Origin: Zoopage sp. CT-All
Lineage: Eukaryota > Zoopagomycota > Zoopagomycetes > Zoopagales > Zoopagaceae
Assembly: GCA_004114245.1 (NCBI GenBank)
Contig: QZWS01000007.1
Location: 1-51,391, forward strand
Reading direction: 5' to 3'
DNA length: 51,391 nucleotides
Shown here piece after piece: positions 24,649-37,300 of this stretch (position 1 is its first letter; each line of letters begins with the position of its first letter). The translations under genes were made by a program, and so were the position numbers. The notes beneath the pieces were generated by a model that saw only the letters and a program-made list of their open reading frames with translations, was not told the origin of the DNA and did not search any database.

Positions 24649-25602
24649 ATGCTCCGTGCACTCCGTCAGCACCACATCCCCGTCCGCGCAAGAGATGCAC
24701 TCCTGGGACAGCACTTGAAAAAGATATTCAGCCCAAGCGCTACAAAGAGCATCGACGCTTGGAAGCTTCGCGAGTATTCTAGAAAAAAGCTCCACTTCCA
24801 GAAACTCTCTTGCAATTTCGGCCCTGTAGAGGAAAGCGGATTAAGAATCCGGATCATCGACAAGGATTCTTTCTCAGACGCGATGGGCATCGAAGAGGCG
24901 AAGGAACCGCTTCCAACCTCTGTCACTGATCTATACCTAGACAGTTTCGGTCCCGACCAGATCCTCAGCTTCCGCTCGGTCGACAATCCGGAGATGAACG
25001 ACGAAGTATGCTCATTCCTTGTCAAGCTGCGCATTGTAGCTGTAAACAACGCACAGCTCGACGAATATCCCCTAGAAGAGAAGCACATCGATGATTTAGC
25101 AATCGATCTCCTGAAAGCCGCCAAACATGATACTGGCAGAGCGCTTACCATGCTATTCTGCTCTCTTTCGCTCTCCATAGGGAATAGATATTTTGCAATA
25201 GAAGCAAGTAGAGAGGGAAGGAGAGGAAAAAACATTGCATGGGTGATGCAAGCCAACAAACACTTCGGAGGCTCAAAGTACATGCAAGGCGACATCCATC
25301 TCGCAACTTGCATGATTGCAGCGTACCAGGAAAATGCCCTACGAATGGAGGTAGCATATCCTGAAAGAATGATGGGGATTAAGATCGTAGGCGACAAAGT
25401 CACTTTCTACTCGATGGCAATGACAGACTCCTACTTGGAACATCTGACAGAAAGTGCACCTGGCGAAGACCTTGAAGTATTCAAGTACCCTGGCAGGAAA
25501 GGTCTGCGCATCTCTGTGCCCGAAGAAAGGAAGCAGATCCTCAACCATCTGTGGAGTATGAGATGCTATGCCGCACGGCTGATGGAGATGGAGGGCTCCT
25601 AG
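24649..25602 (+). CDS. PD-(D/E)XK-like fungal accessory protein, catalytic residues changed, 317 aa
   Basis: The C-terminal half follows a pattern I know from expanded protein families in fungi: a beta strand with a conserved Asp, then LLVxQEDK, then AEAIAAFQxNN, then PGIxxxGTxPTFYKI. Here these read FAIEAS (residues 182-187), WVMQANKHF (198-206), MIAAYQENA (222-230) and MMGIKIVGDKVTFYSM (241-256). The expected Asp is Glu and the ExK glutamate is Ala (QANK), so nuclease-type chemistry is unlikely. The N-terminal 110 residues are not recognised. The ATG chosen lies just after a splice-acceptor-like tract, so upstream exons are possible. Family assignment is from memory of the pattern. Confidence 0.55.
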   Translation: MLRALRQHHIPVRARDALLGQHLKKIFSPSATKSIDAWKLREYSRKKLHFQKLSCNFGPVEESGLRIRIIDKDSFSDAMGIEEAKEPLPTSVTDLYLDSFGPDQILSFRSVDNPEMNDEVCSFLVKLRIVAVNNAQLDEYPLEEKHIDDLAIDLLKAAKHDTGRALTMLFCSLSLSIGNRYFAIEASREGRRGKNIAWVMQANKHFGGSKYMQGDIHLATCMIAAYQENALRMEVAYPERMMGIKIVGDKVTFYSMAMTDSYLEHLTESAPGEDLEVFKYPGRKGLRISVPEERKQILNHLWSMRCYAARLMEMEGS

Positions 25603-25889
25603 GGAAGACTCATGTTGAGGATGGTCGGCGGACACTGATAGGCTGTGTGTGTGAATTGCGCAGGAGAATATGAATTGATGGCTAGGTTAGCAGGCTAGTG
25701 GCTGGTACTGCTGTTGCTGATTCCCTAATGAAGGAATTGCTATTCATCTCACTTGCATACATCAGCATTTGTATTTGCTTCTACACATAGCAGTAAATAT
25801 ATCCATTGTGAGGCACAAGGCAGTTTTTCAAGCAAGCCACCGTGAATTAGAATGAGCTTTAATTCACGACATCAAGCATAATCGACATC

Positions 25890-27181
25890 CTACGCCTTGG
25901 TGCCACGCTTTGATCTCCTGGGGGCATCGGCGTCAGCAGCCACTGCTGCTGTTACTGCGGCCTTCCGTGTTCGCTTTGGCCTGTCAGTATTCAACGCTTC
26001 GGCCGGCGTTTCCTCAGCCGGCGTTGCCGGAGCAGGGACAGCAGCGGCCTTGCGTTTGCTGTTACCTTTTGCTACCGGCGTACTCGCCTCTTCGACCGCT
26101 GCAGTGACACTTTCTGGAATTAAGGGAGCAACGGTGGCAGCGGACTTGCGTTTCCTCGATCTAGCCGATGAGGCATCACCCGCCTTTTCATCCTCGACAA
26201 CAGGTTTGATGGCATGGCCGTCAGTAGCGTGCTTCTTCGTCTTCTCCGCCTTCTCCGCCTTGCCTGCAGGCTTTGACGAGACATCACCGGCAGGCTCGGG
26301 AGCAACTTCAACCGCTGCCTTCACGCTTCGCGGCGGCGCTTTGATGATCTTGGCGGCGTCCTTGGGCAGACCGACGTAGATGGGCAGCGAGGCCGAGTAA
26401 TTCGTCTTGATGCAGACATTCAGCACATTGTCCCACGCTTGCGGAACATGTCCGAGGATGCGAGGAATGGCAGCATGAATGTTTTCGGTAACCTGCTCTG
26501 CGGTCATACCGGTGTGTCCAATCCGGACGGGGCTAGAAATGGCACGTGTGAGTGGTGAGAGCGATTAACAATATGCAACGCACATGCACGTTCCCTTGGT
26601 GAGGTAGAGCGACGTCGACGACATGGCCTTGCCAATCTCGGCGCGGAGATTTGGCTTGGTGAGATCGACGGGCAGCGGAAGGCGCTTCTTCTCGAAGAAG
26701 GACTTGCCAAGCAGTTTTGGGAGGATGGAGACGACCCTCGCGTCGGCCAGGAAGATGGGGTACGAGGCCAGCAGCTGCCGCTTCGCCTCGAACGGATGGT
26801 ATTTTTCCTTGATCTTTTTGACGCCAATGACCTTGGCGACGCGGGTCACGCCCTTTTCCGCGAGCAGCTTCTTGTAGTCCTTGTACGGGTCCTTGGTGAT
26901 CAGGCAGGCCTGGGCGCCGTCGTCGAGCAGCGGATGCTCCAGCGGAATGGCATGCGGCTTGGACACCGGATTGTCGGGCGCCGTCTTGGTGGTGATGTTG
27001 ATGAAGATGGCGACGCTAGGGGAGTCGGCAGCCAGGAGGTCGGTGGAGGATGGGGCGGGCTGCGATGCAACCCAGGAGAGCAAGGCGCTGCACGCCTTTT
27101 TGGTCTACAGGACGTTACGCGTCAATGCCGCAGGGCGCATGCTGCTCGTACCTGCTCGGGGTCGAGGCGGGAGGCAACCAT
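25890..27181 (-). CDS. RSL1D1: Ribosomal L1-domain nucleolar protein (RSL1D1 / Utp30 / Cic1 family), 395 aa
   Basis: These nucleolar proteins bind pre-rRNA through an L1-like fold during subunit assembly. The L1 domain spans about residues 1-240: LDPEQTKKACSALL, ITKDPYKDYKKLL, YHPFEAKRQLLASYPIFLAD, KSFFEKKRLPLPV, TPVRIGHTGMTAEQVTENI and SASLPIYVGL. The tail (about 150 aa) is Ala/Lys/Pro-rich with several KRK and KRTRK clusters. Three exons: 27181-27152, 27104-26590, 26532-25890. Introns are 47 and 57 nt with closing phases; the first exon is only 10 codons. I cannot tell whether it is the Cic1 or the Utp30 orthologue. Confidence 0.85.
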
Positions 27182-27552
27182 GTGGCAACGGCTGGGTCGA
27201 GTACGGAGCGAAAACAAAAACGAAGTCGCTGGGTACCTTGGGCACTTCCACCGAGGGGATCTGGCTGCAAGTGCACAGCCTGGCAGAGTCGTCAGGCTTC
27301 CTTGGAATAGCAAAGGCTGGCTTCACAAGGCCGCGGCATTGGGATTCATTGGCGGTCTTTTCTGGGAGAAGACAGCTTTGCCTATGCATCTGGGTGTTGT
27401 GCTTGCTTGTATAGCACAGCACCAGCATCTGACCTACTGGCATTGACCACGTGGTCTTGTGAATGCATGCTTTCTTCTCGTCGCTGCATTCTGCCGCTCC
27501 TGATAAGGGGAGTGCCGGCGATCACACAACACACCAGTCACCCCGCTGCACC
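27182..27552. other. Divergent intergenic region (RSL1D1-like / 6PGL)
   Basis: 371 bp separate the two start codons. Open frames here carry no recognisable protein pattern, and no RNA gene is seen. Confidence 0.5.
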
Positions 27553-28341
27553 ATGCCGCTTATCGCCGCAACGTCCATCCCGCCGGCGTTCCACCGCTTC
27601 CCATCCACCGCCGCGCTCTCCGCGGCCATCGCGGACCATATCGCCGCCGTCTCGGACGCCGCCATCCATCGTCATGGCCGCTTCATGGTCGCCGTCTCGG
27701 GCGGCTCGCTCCCCGCCCTGCTCTTTCCCACGCTCCGCTCCCGCCATCCCGAGTGCGGCTTCCGCAGCTGGCACGTCTTCATGGTCGACGAGCGCATGGT
27801 GCCGCCGGACCACCAAGATTCGAACTATGCGCTGATCAAGCGCGAGCTGGACGGGCTGGTCCCCGGCAAGCAAATCCACGGACTCACCCAGGGCAGTTGG
27901 AGCGGTTCGGCCGATGAGGCCGCCAAGTTGTACATGCAGCAGCTGATGGACGTGTTCGCGCATCGTGAGACCGTGCGCTTTCCAGTGTTCGACGCTGTGC
28001 TGCTTGGCATGGGTCCGGACGGTCACACCGCATCGCTGTTCCCAGGCCATGTCGCGCTGGAGAGGTCCGTCGAGTGGGTTGCTGGCATCGAGGATTCCCC
28101 CAAGCCGCCGTCAAAAAGGATTACGCTCACGCTGCCCGTTATCAATCATGCCAACCACGTCATGTTTGTGGCTACCGGGGCGGGGAAGCGAGAGGTGATG
28201 CATCGCATCATTGACAATAAGGACCGCAGCTTTCCGGCTGCGTTGGTGCAGCCCGAGCATGCTCAGGTCGAGTGGTTCCTCGACAGTGATGCTGCTGGTG
28301 GCATCACATCGACAGGCGTTTTCTCTGAACACAGGCTGTGA
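27553..28341 (+). CDS. PGLS: 6-phosphogluconolactonase, 262 aa
   Basis: It hydrolyses 6-phosphogluconolactone, the second step of the oxidative pentose phosphate pathway, in the cytosol. Motifs: FMVAVSGGSLPALLFP (sugar-phosphate loop), WHVFMVDERMVPPDHQDSNY, LLGMGPDGHTASLFPGH (catalytic region) and RITLTLPVINHANHVMF. It is a single exon. The start is the ATG of CACCATGCCGCTT; an upstream in-frame ATG at 27463 adds only low-complexity sequence. Length is typical of yeast Sol3. It ends 39 bp from the convergent TRA1 stop. Confidence 0.97.
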   Translation: MPLIAATSIPPAFHRFPSTAALSAAIADHIAAVSDAAIHRHGRFMVAVSGGSLPALLFPTLRSRHPECGFRSWHVFMVDERMVPPDHQDSNYALIKRELDGLVPGKQIHGLTQGSWSGSADEAAKLYMQQLMDVFAHRETVRFPVFDAVLLGMGPDGHTASLFPGHVALERSVEWVAGIEDSPKPPSKRITLTLPVINHANHVMFVATGAGKREVMHRIIDNKDRSFPAALVQPEHAQVEWFLDSDAAGGITSTGVFSEHRL

Positions 28342-28380
28342 TTGAAACAGGGCAATGAACTATTTTGCAACATCAACAAC

Positions 28381-31300
28381 TTACAACCACGGCGCCCAGG
28401 TGCAGTCCATCGATGCTAGGCGTTGTGGGTTTGCTGCCATCGAGATGAGATCCATGGCGTATTGATCTGCTGGCAGATCCAGCGACATCTACGCATGCCG
28501 TCAGACAATAAACAATGGCCGCAGCATCGCTCACAGGCAAGTCGCGCTCATGCTGGCCTGCAACGAAGCGAACTTTAATCACCAGATCGTCCACAATTTT
28601 CTCCACCACCGCCATAGTCGGCGGCTGAGCAAGGCTGCCACCAGTTCCGCCAGTTGGTGATAATGGGCCGCCAATCGAAACGCCCGAGGTCGACCACGCA
28701 ACGTACTCGTCTCGGACAAAAAGCGATAAAAAGTCAGCCATTTCGTTCTTAGGCATTCATTACTGGAGTGCCGCGAGGATGCACTTCACGTACCTCTGGC
28801 TGAAGGAGGCACTTGGCGATGGACACAAAGGCACTGAGATAGACGCCTTCAGTGCCAACAGGCCCGATGAATTCTTGCAGGTTGGGCGTCAGACGGAACG
28901 GAACCGACTCAGTGTTGCTGAATCCGACCGATGGAATCTGCTCCATGGAAAAAACGCGACCGTTTTGCATCGATATCATCATGCGGCTTGGATCGCGACC
29001 GCTGATCCCGAAAAGGAAGGCCATGAAATTGCTGGATGCAAGCTGGCTCGTAAAGCGCTTCCGGAATAGCCAATAGTCCAGGGGCGTGGTCATCGCCGAG
29101 AATACAAACTACACGCGGCCATCGGTGGGATGTCATAGCAGCACAAGGATACCTGTTTGAACGTGTCTGCCGGACAATACTCTGCCGCAATATGCTCCAT
29201 GATGTCCAGTCTTAAGCTTTCCATCTCAGTTGACTAGCCAATCGATGAAAATAAAGCAAAGCTCGGTTGTCGCTTACCGTGATACGCGAGTGCATGCCCG
29301 CAGAAAGCTTCTTGAGAAATGATATCGCAGCACGACTATATTCTCTTCCCAACTTGCAGCTCTGTTGCTCAAACGCGCTTTCAAGTGAAATCATGCTGCT
29401 GTCGGTCTGTATTAGTCGAGTTCCTGATGAGAGCGGGATGATTCCAGGAGTGTAAAAGTCCAGTCGTCTGCGCTTCGCATCTTTTGCGCGATCCAAAATC
29501 CTAAACTTGTCGGGAGTGTTGAATCAGCGAATGATCCCTTACTGCGAAGCTGATCGGAAGAATTGAAGGACTCTCTCGTCGCGACGGGGGTGTCGACTAA
29601 CAGGCTGCTGCACCAGGAAATAATACACGATCCCGTTGTGACCGCGGATTCCGAGTCGACGGCCGCAACCAAGCGCATTTCGCAAAATGCTGACCTGGGG
29701 CTCGAATCGTTGGATACGCACGAATTCGGCAATGTTGTCCTTGAACTAGAAACGATCAGAGGCAGGGAGAAGGACATAGCAGCCATACGACGACTGATTG
29801 CCCAGGAATGTCCACCTCATCGAATCGCATATGCTCGAATTCCACCAGGAATGTAGAAAAGGTTTCCAGTGACTGGGTACTTGGTCGACGATCCAGGACA
29901 TACTCGAGCTGATGCTTCCAGAAATGTAGCCGCTCAACAAAGGTATGAAGCGTTAGCGGCTTGGCGCCAAGAAAATCACTGTCAAAAGCACTCTACGGAC
30001 CGTCAGCAAACATATCATAAGTCCATTGCAGTGCCTTATAGGTGCTCGTGCTTGACTGTAGATTCATCGACAGCACTCGGAGCGCTTCAATCATTGACGA
30101 AGTCAGGGCGAATTCGGTTGATTTTGTCTGAATTTTGCTTGCCAAAAGCTGGATAGAGTCGAAAAGGAGTTTGGACACCACCCGGTATGTATCCTCTTGG
30201 ACATTTAGGCGAAGACGCTGAATAATCTGATCGACCGTTCGCTGCATATTGAGAACGAGGAGCGGAAAGCCAGTCTTGAGGTTTGTCGATATCTCGTCGA
30301 TATGGTCCCATGTGGTCTTGGCACGCTCTGCAAGCGCGGAATCATCGGGCACATCAACTTGGCGAACAGACTCCAGCAATGGAGTACTGGCGACGCTGCT
30401 AAAGTCAAGCGTTCGTCCACGGGCAATTTCCATTTCTTCACGGGCTGCGCGGAGGTGGTAGTGAATGGCCTAAGGGGGGGTTAATAATGCATCGTCGCAT
30501 AGGCACCAACCTGGGGATGCGACTTGGAAATTTTCATCAGCAACAATCGCACTTGCGGTGATTCACGATAGCCCAGCGCCGTAATCATTTGTGGTATAAA
30601 AGGCAGCCATTGTGCAAGCGGAATTTCGCCGCGAAATGATTCAAAGGCCTTGGCAATCTGGCTGTCCTGGTCGTCGACAGAGAGAAGCCAAAGGATTCGC
30701 GCAATGTATCTTCGCGAACGCGACGTCCGCACCAAACTCGATGCCTGTAGGTAGCAGTCGACTGCCTTGACAGCATGCCCAATTTCGGACGGGTGCTCGC
30801 GGAACATTTTATCTTGGAACTGGGCCCAGGCAGCCCAAGCAGGTGCATGCCCGAGGTCGTACTGGGCAGCAGCGGAGAATGTCTTGTACGCTTCATCGTT
30901 GACCGACAGCCGCGAGAGGAATTTGCCTTTGAGCGTGAAGAAGTCCGACTTTTGCTTGTGCGTAAAATACATGAGCTAGACACCGTGAGCAAAGCAAAGG
31001 CGCGCCAAAATTGTCTACGTTGGTGCTGCTGATGACGTCCAGGCCCGAGGTAAGATCATTGCCTCCGCTTTCGTAATGGCACTTGGCCTGCTCCTTCAAT
31101 TTGACAAACGCTTCTTGGATCTCGATATTCGGCAGCGTATAGATTTTTGTAAGCTGGCTGCTGCAGACATCCAGCATCCCATGCTTGCGCGCAATGTGAG
31201 CAAATCTATTAATGATCCAAGCCATTTCGTGGTAGCCGCGATAAACGAAAGAATTAACAGCAGGAGTGGCGTTCGGCGGTTGTGACAGCTGCGGAACAAG

Positions 31301-34300
31301 CGGAACATAGATCTTGTTGACCATCTGCAACACATCAGCGGTGGGCTTGCGCCGAGAGATGCACCGTACATTGAACACGAGCGTTCTCCATGAAACAAGG
31401 TCGGACCATACGTTGATGTCATCCCAGTATGTAGGAAGCCGCTCCTGTTACGGGTTAGGGCATATTAAAGAGTAAAAATACGCACCCTCCAAGCAGTGAG
31501 AATGCTCTTGACCTCTTGGTGCCGAGTCGGAAAGTTTTGGATGTTCGTGTCGAATAGATGCACAAACACTTGACATGCCTCCTGCAGCTCGACAAGCTGT
31601 TGGAAACAGTGGAGCATACGATCGTGAGACGATGTTATAACGCTTGGAAGGGAGTGCCAGCTGTCCAAAGCCAGCTTGATGCCGCGCTCATTAAAGCGCT
31701 GGAACTGGGCGCGAACAACATCGCTCTGAATGTCGGGAAGAAGCGAGAATGCTTCCAGGGCGGTGTAGCGCGGGTTTTCCTGAAGGCTATGAATGGAATT
31801 GACAAAAGTCTCGCGATCGACGGTATTATCAGCCAAGCGCCAGCTGCTTTCCACTAGCAGCTCCGGATTATTTTCGTGCTTCGCCAAGTCAAGCAGAATG
31901 TCCCAGTGCTGCAGTTTCATGGTGCACTCGAGCCATCGTTTCTCCCAGACATTGTACTCTGACTCGGCAAAGGGCGCATTGCCATTTCTCGCCTTTGTCT
32001 GTGCTGCCTCGTAGCAGGCCTGTGCCGCGGAGCACATCCCATGCTGTTCGAACGACATGCCGTAAATGGTCTCGGTGAACGTCGCGCGACGTCGCCAAAG
32101 CCCAAAATACATATCGTCCTCGATCAAGTTTTCATAGAGCTCTGCCAGTGCATCCAGTGCGCTTTCGCGAATAGGCTCGTCCAAGGATGAAGCCGTCCCT
32201 GGATCGGCACGATCAATGGACTCCAGATGCTCCGTGAGCAGCAATGACGAGTACCATGCGTTGTGGGTTTTACCAAGGTACTTCAAAACCTGCGGAGGAA
32301 GGCGCAGCGGCGGCGAGCAACGAAGCGCTCCCTCAAGAAGGGTACTGATAACGTTGGGACGAGAGTGCCTTTGGGCTACATGATACGGCTTGGCAAGGAG
32401 CGGTATGAATTCTTTCGTGAAATCATGCTTCTCTTTTGTCGACAGCGCGGACAAGCAGTTTGGAAAAAGAGACGTCCAAAATTGGTGCGCGACGGTCGTG
32501 TCTGCATAGAGCAAACAGGAGACACTGTCGATCAAGCCCACGCTGTGCGACGGATCCTGACTACGCATAAACTGAGCGTGCGCGTTGACAAGGCCAGAGA
32601 CCATATCGGTGACCATGACAGCGTCAGGAGACGGGGTCGGTTCAACGCAGTCCATGAAGCTTGGGACGCGGAACTCCGAGGATGAGTTGGGCCGCAGCAC
32701 ATCGTTGGATGCTGAGAGAATGAATTCGATTGCAGGAGTAATCCAATACTGCGTCATGAGAAACTCCCAATTTTGAACACCAAAAACAAAGTGGAGTCGA
32801 CTTTGGAGCGAAGGATTGATTGTGCCCCCCAAGAGATTTTGAAAGCGGCGCCGCATAGTATGGTCACTGGTGCAGAAGCCTGTAAAGAACAAGGGTTCAA
32901 GTCTGACGGTCAGCTCGGTCCGCTTGAACTCGTCCGATTCGTATATACTGGCGACAAGCTCGAGGTATTTGAGAAGCAGTGACGAATCGCGCAACTCTAC
33001 CGTTTTAATCGACAGGAGCAGCTGGGATTTATCTTTAAGCGTGGGAAGCCCGTCGCTAGACCAGACCCATGAAGTGACTAGGCCAAGCAAATATTCGAGC
33101 AGGCTGCGGCTGCGCGATTCAGCGAATAGCTGAGGAAGACAATTCAAAAACGTCTTGCGATGCTCACCCATGGTCCCGATGCGTGATTTGATCAACGTCA
33201 GCAATGACACAATGCTGATGGCAACTTGCCCATCTGTCGAAGCGTGCGCAAACTCGGTGCTCGAAGCAGGAGGCCTAATGTGCTCGGTGACCAAGCGCTG
33301 AAAGAGAGCCTTCAAACTCTGCAGGACAGAGTCGATGAATGCTGGCCTTGCATCAGCTACAGCATGAAGCAGCATAAGCAAGGGTCCGGCGTCGGCGCGA
33401 GGAGTGATGCTGGTTTCCTGCAAAATCGAGTCGAGCGCGCTGAGAATTTGGGTGCTGTCATCATCCACATCGATCATGGCATCCGAGTTCGCTGGGCGGC
33501 TCACTGTGGCGTTGACAAGCTCTGCAATGTGCGCGCACAGCTGCCAGTCTGGATCTTTCTGAAAAGCCCTCTCGCAAATTGATGCAACTAGCGCACTAGA
33601 CGCCCACCGTCCATCACTTTGACCACATATCTTCAACACCTGAATGGCGACGCAGGCCATGCGTGCTTGCTCGCCGAGATCGAGATCGCGCAGTGATTGC
33701 TCCAACGTAGCCCGCACAGTCGCGTCCACTGCCATGCCAGTTTTGTCGAAATGCTTTCGAAAGACAGTCAGGGCTCGGCGAGGAAGATTTAGCTTTGTAA
33801 AAGCATCGGACTTGTTGATCATCATTTGTGCCAAAAATTGGGCAACAGATTTGCGGAAGAAACGAAAATTGTGATGCTGATCCTCACCAGCGGCACTTTG
33901 AGACAACCAAGTCAGCACGACATCAGCGAGCCGGATCGACAGCAGCCTTGCTTCCGTTGTCGAAGACTGGATGTATCCTAATTTGGGCAAGATGCTGACG
34001 AGATGGCCAACCAAATCCTGGCAATCATCCGCTTGATACAGCGCTCCGGCATTATCGACAACAATGGTATAGAGGTAGGTTGGCAATGAAGGATTGGTTC
34101 CACTGTCTTCCAAAATGAATCGACGGAGAATGCCAATCCAAGATGTACAGACCCAGTCACGATCACAAAGAAGCTTCTCGACGGCCTGGCGGCCCAGCGA
34201 CTTTGTTTCAGCTTGATAGGTCTCGATCAAAACATTAAATAGCCGCAGCTTGTCATCACTTGGGACTCCAAAGACTTCCGTGGCTCTACTCAAAAGGTTC

Positions 34301-37300
34301 AATGCTGCTTGTTTGACAGTGGCGTCATCGCTTCGAGCACCAAATGCAGCAAAGCTACATATGCCATGCTGAACAGGCTGAGCTAGCCCAGGAGCACGAT
34401 CTAGGCAAATCGCTGTCAGCTTGATAAATTCGACCCATAGCGCATCGCCCCAGGCAGTCATGTCATCCGAAGGAATGTTCCAGACATGGAGGGCGACTAG
34501 ACTCACAAGCTCTTCGGGAACCAATGACAGCGATTCACTATCTATTCCACACAGCGCAGAGAACAGTGGCGCGACTATTAACCTGAGGCAATACGCTTTG
34601 GACCGGATCGACCGTGATTCATCACGAAGTGAGTCGGTAAAAAAGTCATGGCAGAGTCGTACGGCATCCTCCTCGGGACACTTTGAAACGATTTCCTTCT
34701 CAACATACTCTGTTGCAAACGACGTGTCCACAGTCAAATGAGGCGACACTAGCAAATCCACAAGCGTAAATACCCTTGCCGAGTCATGACCCTTGTTGCG
34801 CAGCGAAGAAAGCAACATCTCGCACAGCATCTTGAGTTCGTGCATGTGACTGGTGCTTATTGCCTGAAGCCCGAAATCTCCGTCTGCGTCCCGCTCTATC
34901 CATATCGCAATAAGGCGGTCAAGAAATTCACTGTTCTGATTGATCCAGTCAGGATGATGCGTAACTAATAGGTGAACCACGGGCAGAACTTGAATCGTGT
35001 CGGAAATATTACGCGCAGCATGCGAGATGGCTGTCTCAATGCTCTCCCTGGCCTCGTGCATCAGCTCGTGCCGCAGAGGACCAGCATCCGGCATGCCAAT
35101 AAGACCAATAAAAAAACGAACACGATCTTTGTCGGCCAGTCGTGTCATAAAATATTCCACCGTCAGCGAAGCGAATCGATTGCAGTACTTGAGCAGTGGC
35201 TGTCGGAACGGGCTGGAAAAATTACGACGAACAGTTTTCTCCAGCTGCAGCACAAAGCAGACGAGATCATCCAGGAACGGCCCGGTTTCTGGCGTGGGAA
35301 GCAGCCGGTATACCTCAAGACCGGCGCAAATCAGCTGTGCCTCCGGAATTTCGGACAGAGGACGCGATGCCTCGTCATACAGTTTGGAAGTCTGTGCAAT
35401 ATGATCCAGGTGCTTGATCAATTTGACACCGATCTCTGCCCGAAAATAGTTCGTCATAACCTCCATTAAACGGACGAGACATTCCAGACCAGAAACGGTG
35501 AGGCGCCGCGCATCTGACACGATCATCAAAATGGGTTTCAGCGCTGACTGAATCAATTCTTTGGGCAATTTCCCATTGGGGTGCTGCTGAGTCAAGATCT
35601 GCTTCAGGCCTTTATAGGCTGCATCTTTAATCTCTGGCGACTTGCGTTGCATGAGTCTGAAAAAGGATGCAAGTATGCGACTCCGAGCCTCTTGGTGGGC
35701 CGGCTCGGCAAATTCCTGCCGCGACATGGCGGCTGAAAGCAATCGAATGCATGAAGCGCGCATGTTGACAATACCGGTAGCGGCTTTGTACTGCGTGGAG
35801 CGCATCCCGAGGGCAGCGTCGTCGGCGTCTACAAGGCCTTGTGTTTCATGCAAGAAACGAATCAACTCGTCATTGAAATCTAGAAAGGGAGGTCGAAGGC
35901 TCAAGCAATAGGTGACTGCGTCAATGTATCCAATCTGCAGCTGATAAGGCAGCGCACGGAGCGGCTTTTGAAACAGTGGCTGTGCGAGACGTTCTCGCAC
36001 GGGAATAAACAACTCCGTCACCTCGCACCCCTTCAAGTCTGCGAGCAGCTGGAACGTGTCTTGGACTGTCTTGCGCACCACAGCGCTGGAATTATACAGC
36101 TCGGTGATTAGAATGTGCATCAGGTTGAAGAACTTGCTCCGACGAGCGGGATTTCCTTCGTCTTCTTCGTCCGGACGGTTGCAAACCTTGAGGATATGGG
36201 ATATCGTGTGCGAAGCATCGTCCAGCACCGTTGAAGTAAGCTCCGCGGGGGAGTCCTTGAGCACAAAGAGCAATGCCCGCACAAAGTCGAGCTCATGGTC
36301 CAACATCCACTGAGTGCCAAGATCCATCTGTTTGCACATGAAGGATATAGCCGCACAGCCTCCACGCTTGCTATTCCAGTTCTCCTGAAAACACACAGAG
36401 CAAAGGCGCTTAGGGATCGCGCGGAAGATGGCCAGCTTGGAGGCAGCCTCAGAACTACCCAACAGCCCAACGCAGATATCAAATAACATGATGAGATTGG
36501 ACTCCGCCACGTGGCGCAATGCGGGGCGATCTGCGATCTGCGCGCGGATGAGGGCATCAATGAACACGTTGGGGTCCAGGGCGGCAGGATTAGAAAAGAT
36601 TCGCGATCCGTGGCGCCTGGCGCCATGCTGGCCAAAGACGAGCAGCAGGGTAAAATAGCGACAGACCATCTCGCGGAATTCCGTGGCCCCGTCGATAGAG
36701 TCCAGTGAATCCGCAACCAAGGTTAAATAGAGCAAGTCTTTAAGGATATTTTCCCGCTTTCGACGACGCTCGGTGGACACCACGGCCTGGCTCGCGACCG
36801 CTGTTCCAGTGCTCGACCCATCCATATCTATTTGGGCATGGACGAATGCACTGGCGCGTCCTTGAAGCGCCAGGGCAAACGATTCGGCGCTTTTGACCAC
36901 TTCCGTATCAAAATCGACCAAGCTCATGATCACGGCACGGATCAGCACAAAGGCGTGGGTTCGTTGCCCAGCGTCGGCCGCCGCTCCCGTCCCGTCCAGT
37001 ATTTTGTACGCCAGTGGCAGCAGAGAATCTATTACGACGCTAGTTTTGATTTGGCCATTGTTGAATAGAAAGTCCAGGCTCACGCCGCCAACCGCAAACG
37101 GATCATGCGCCAAAGGCGGCGGCTCAACGAACCGACGATTTCTGCCGCCCATCTTTCCGAGAATGCGCATGGTTTGCGCACTGATCGTGTCACTGTACGG
37201 CGCCGGGCGGAGATGGCCCCACAGCGACATCATCAGATCCTGGATCACCGGAGCAAATATGGTGTCGAGAAAATCCTGCGAAAGGTTGTCGATGCACAGC

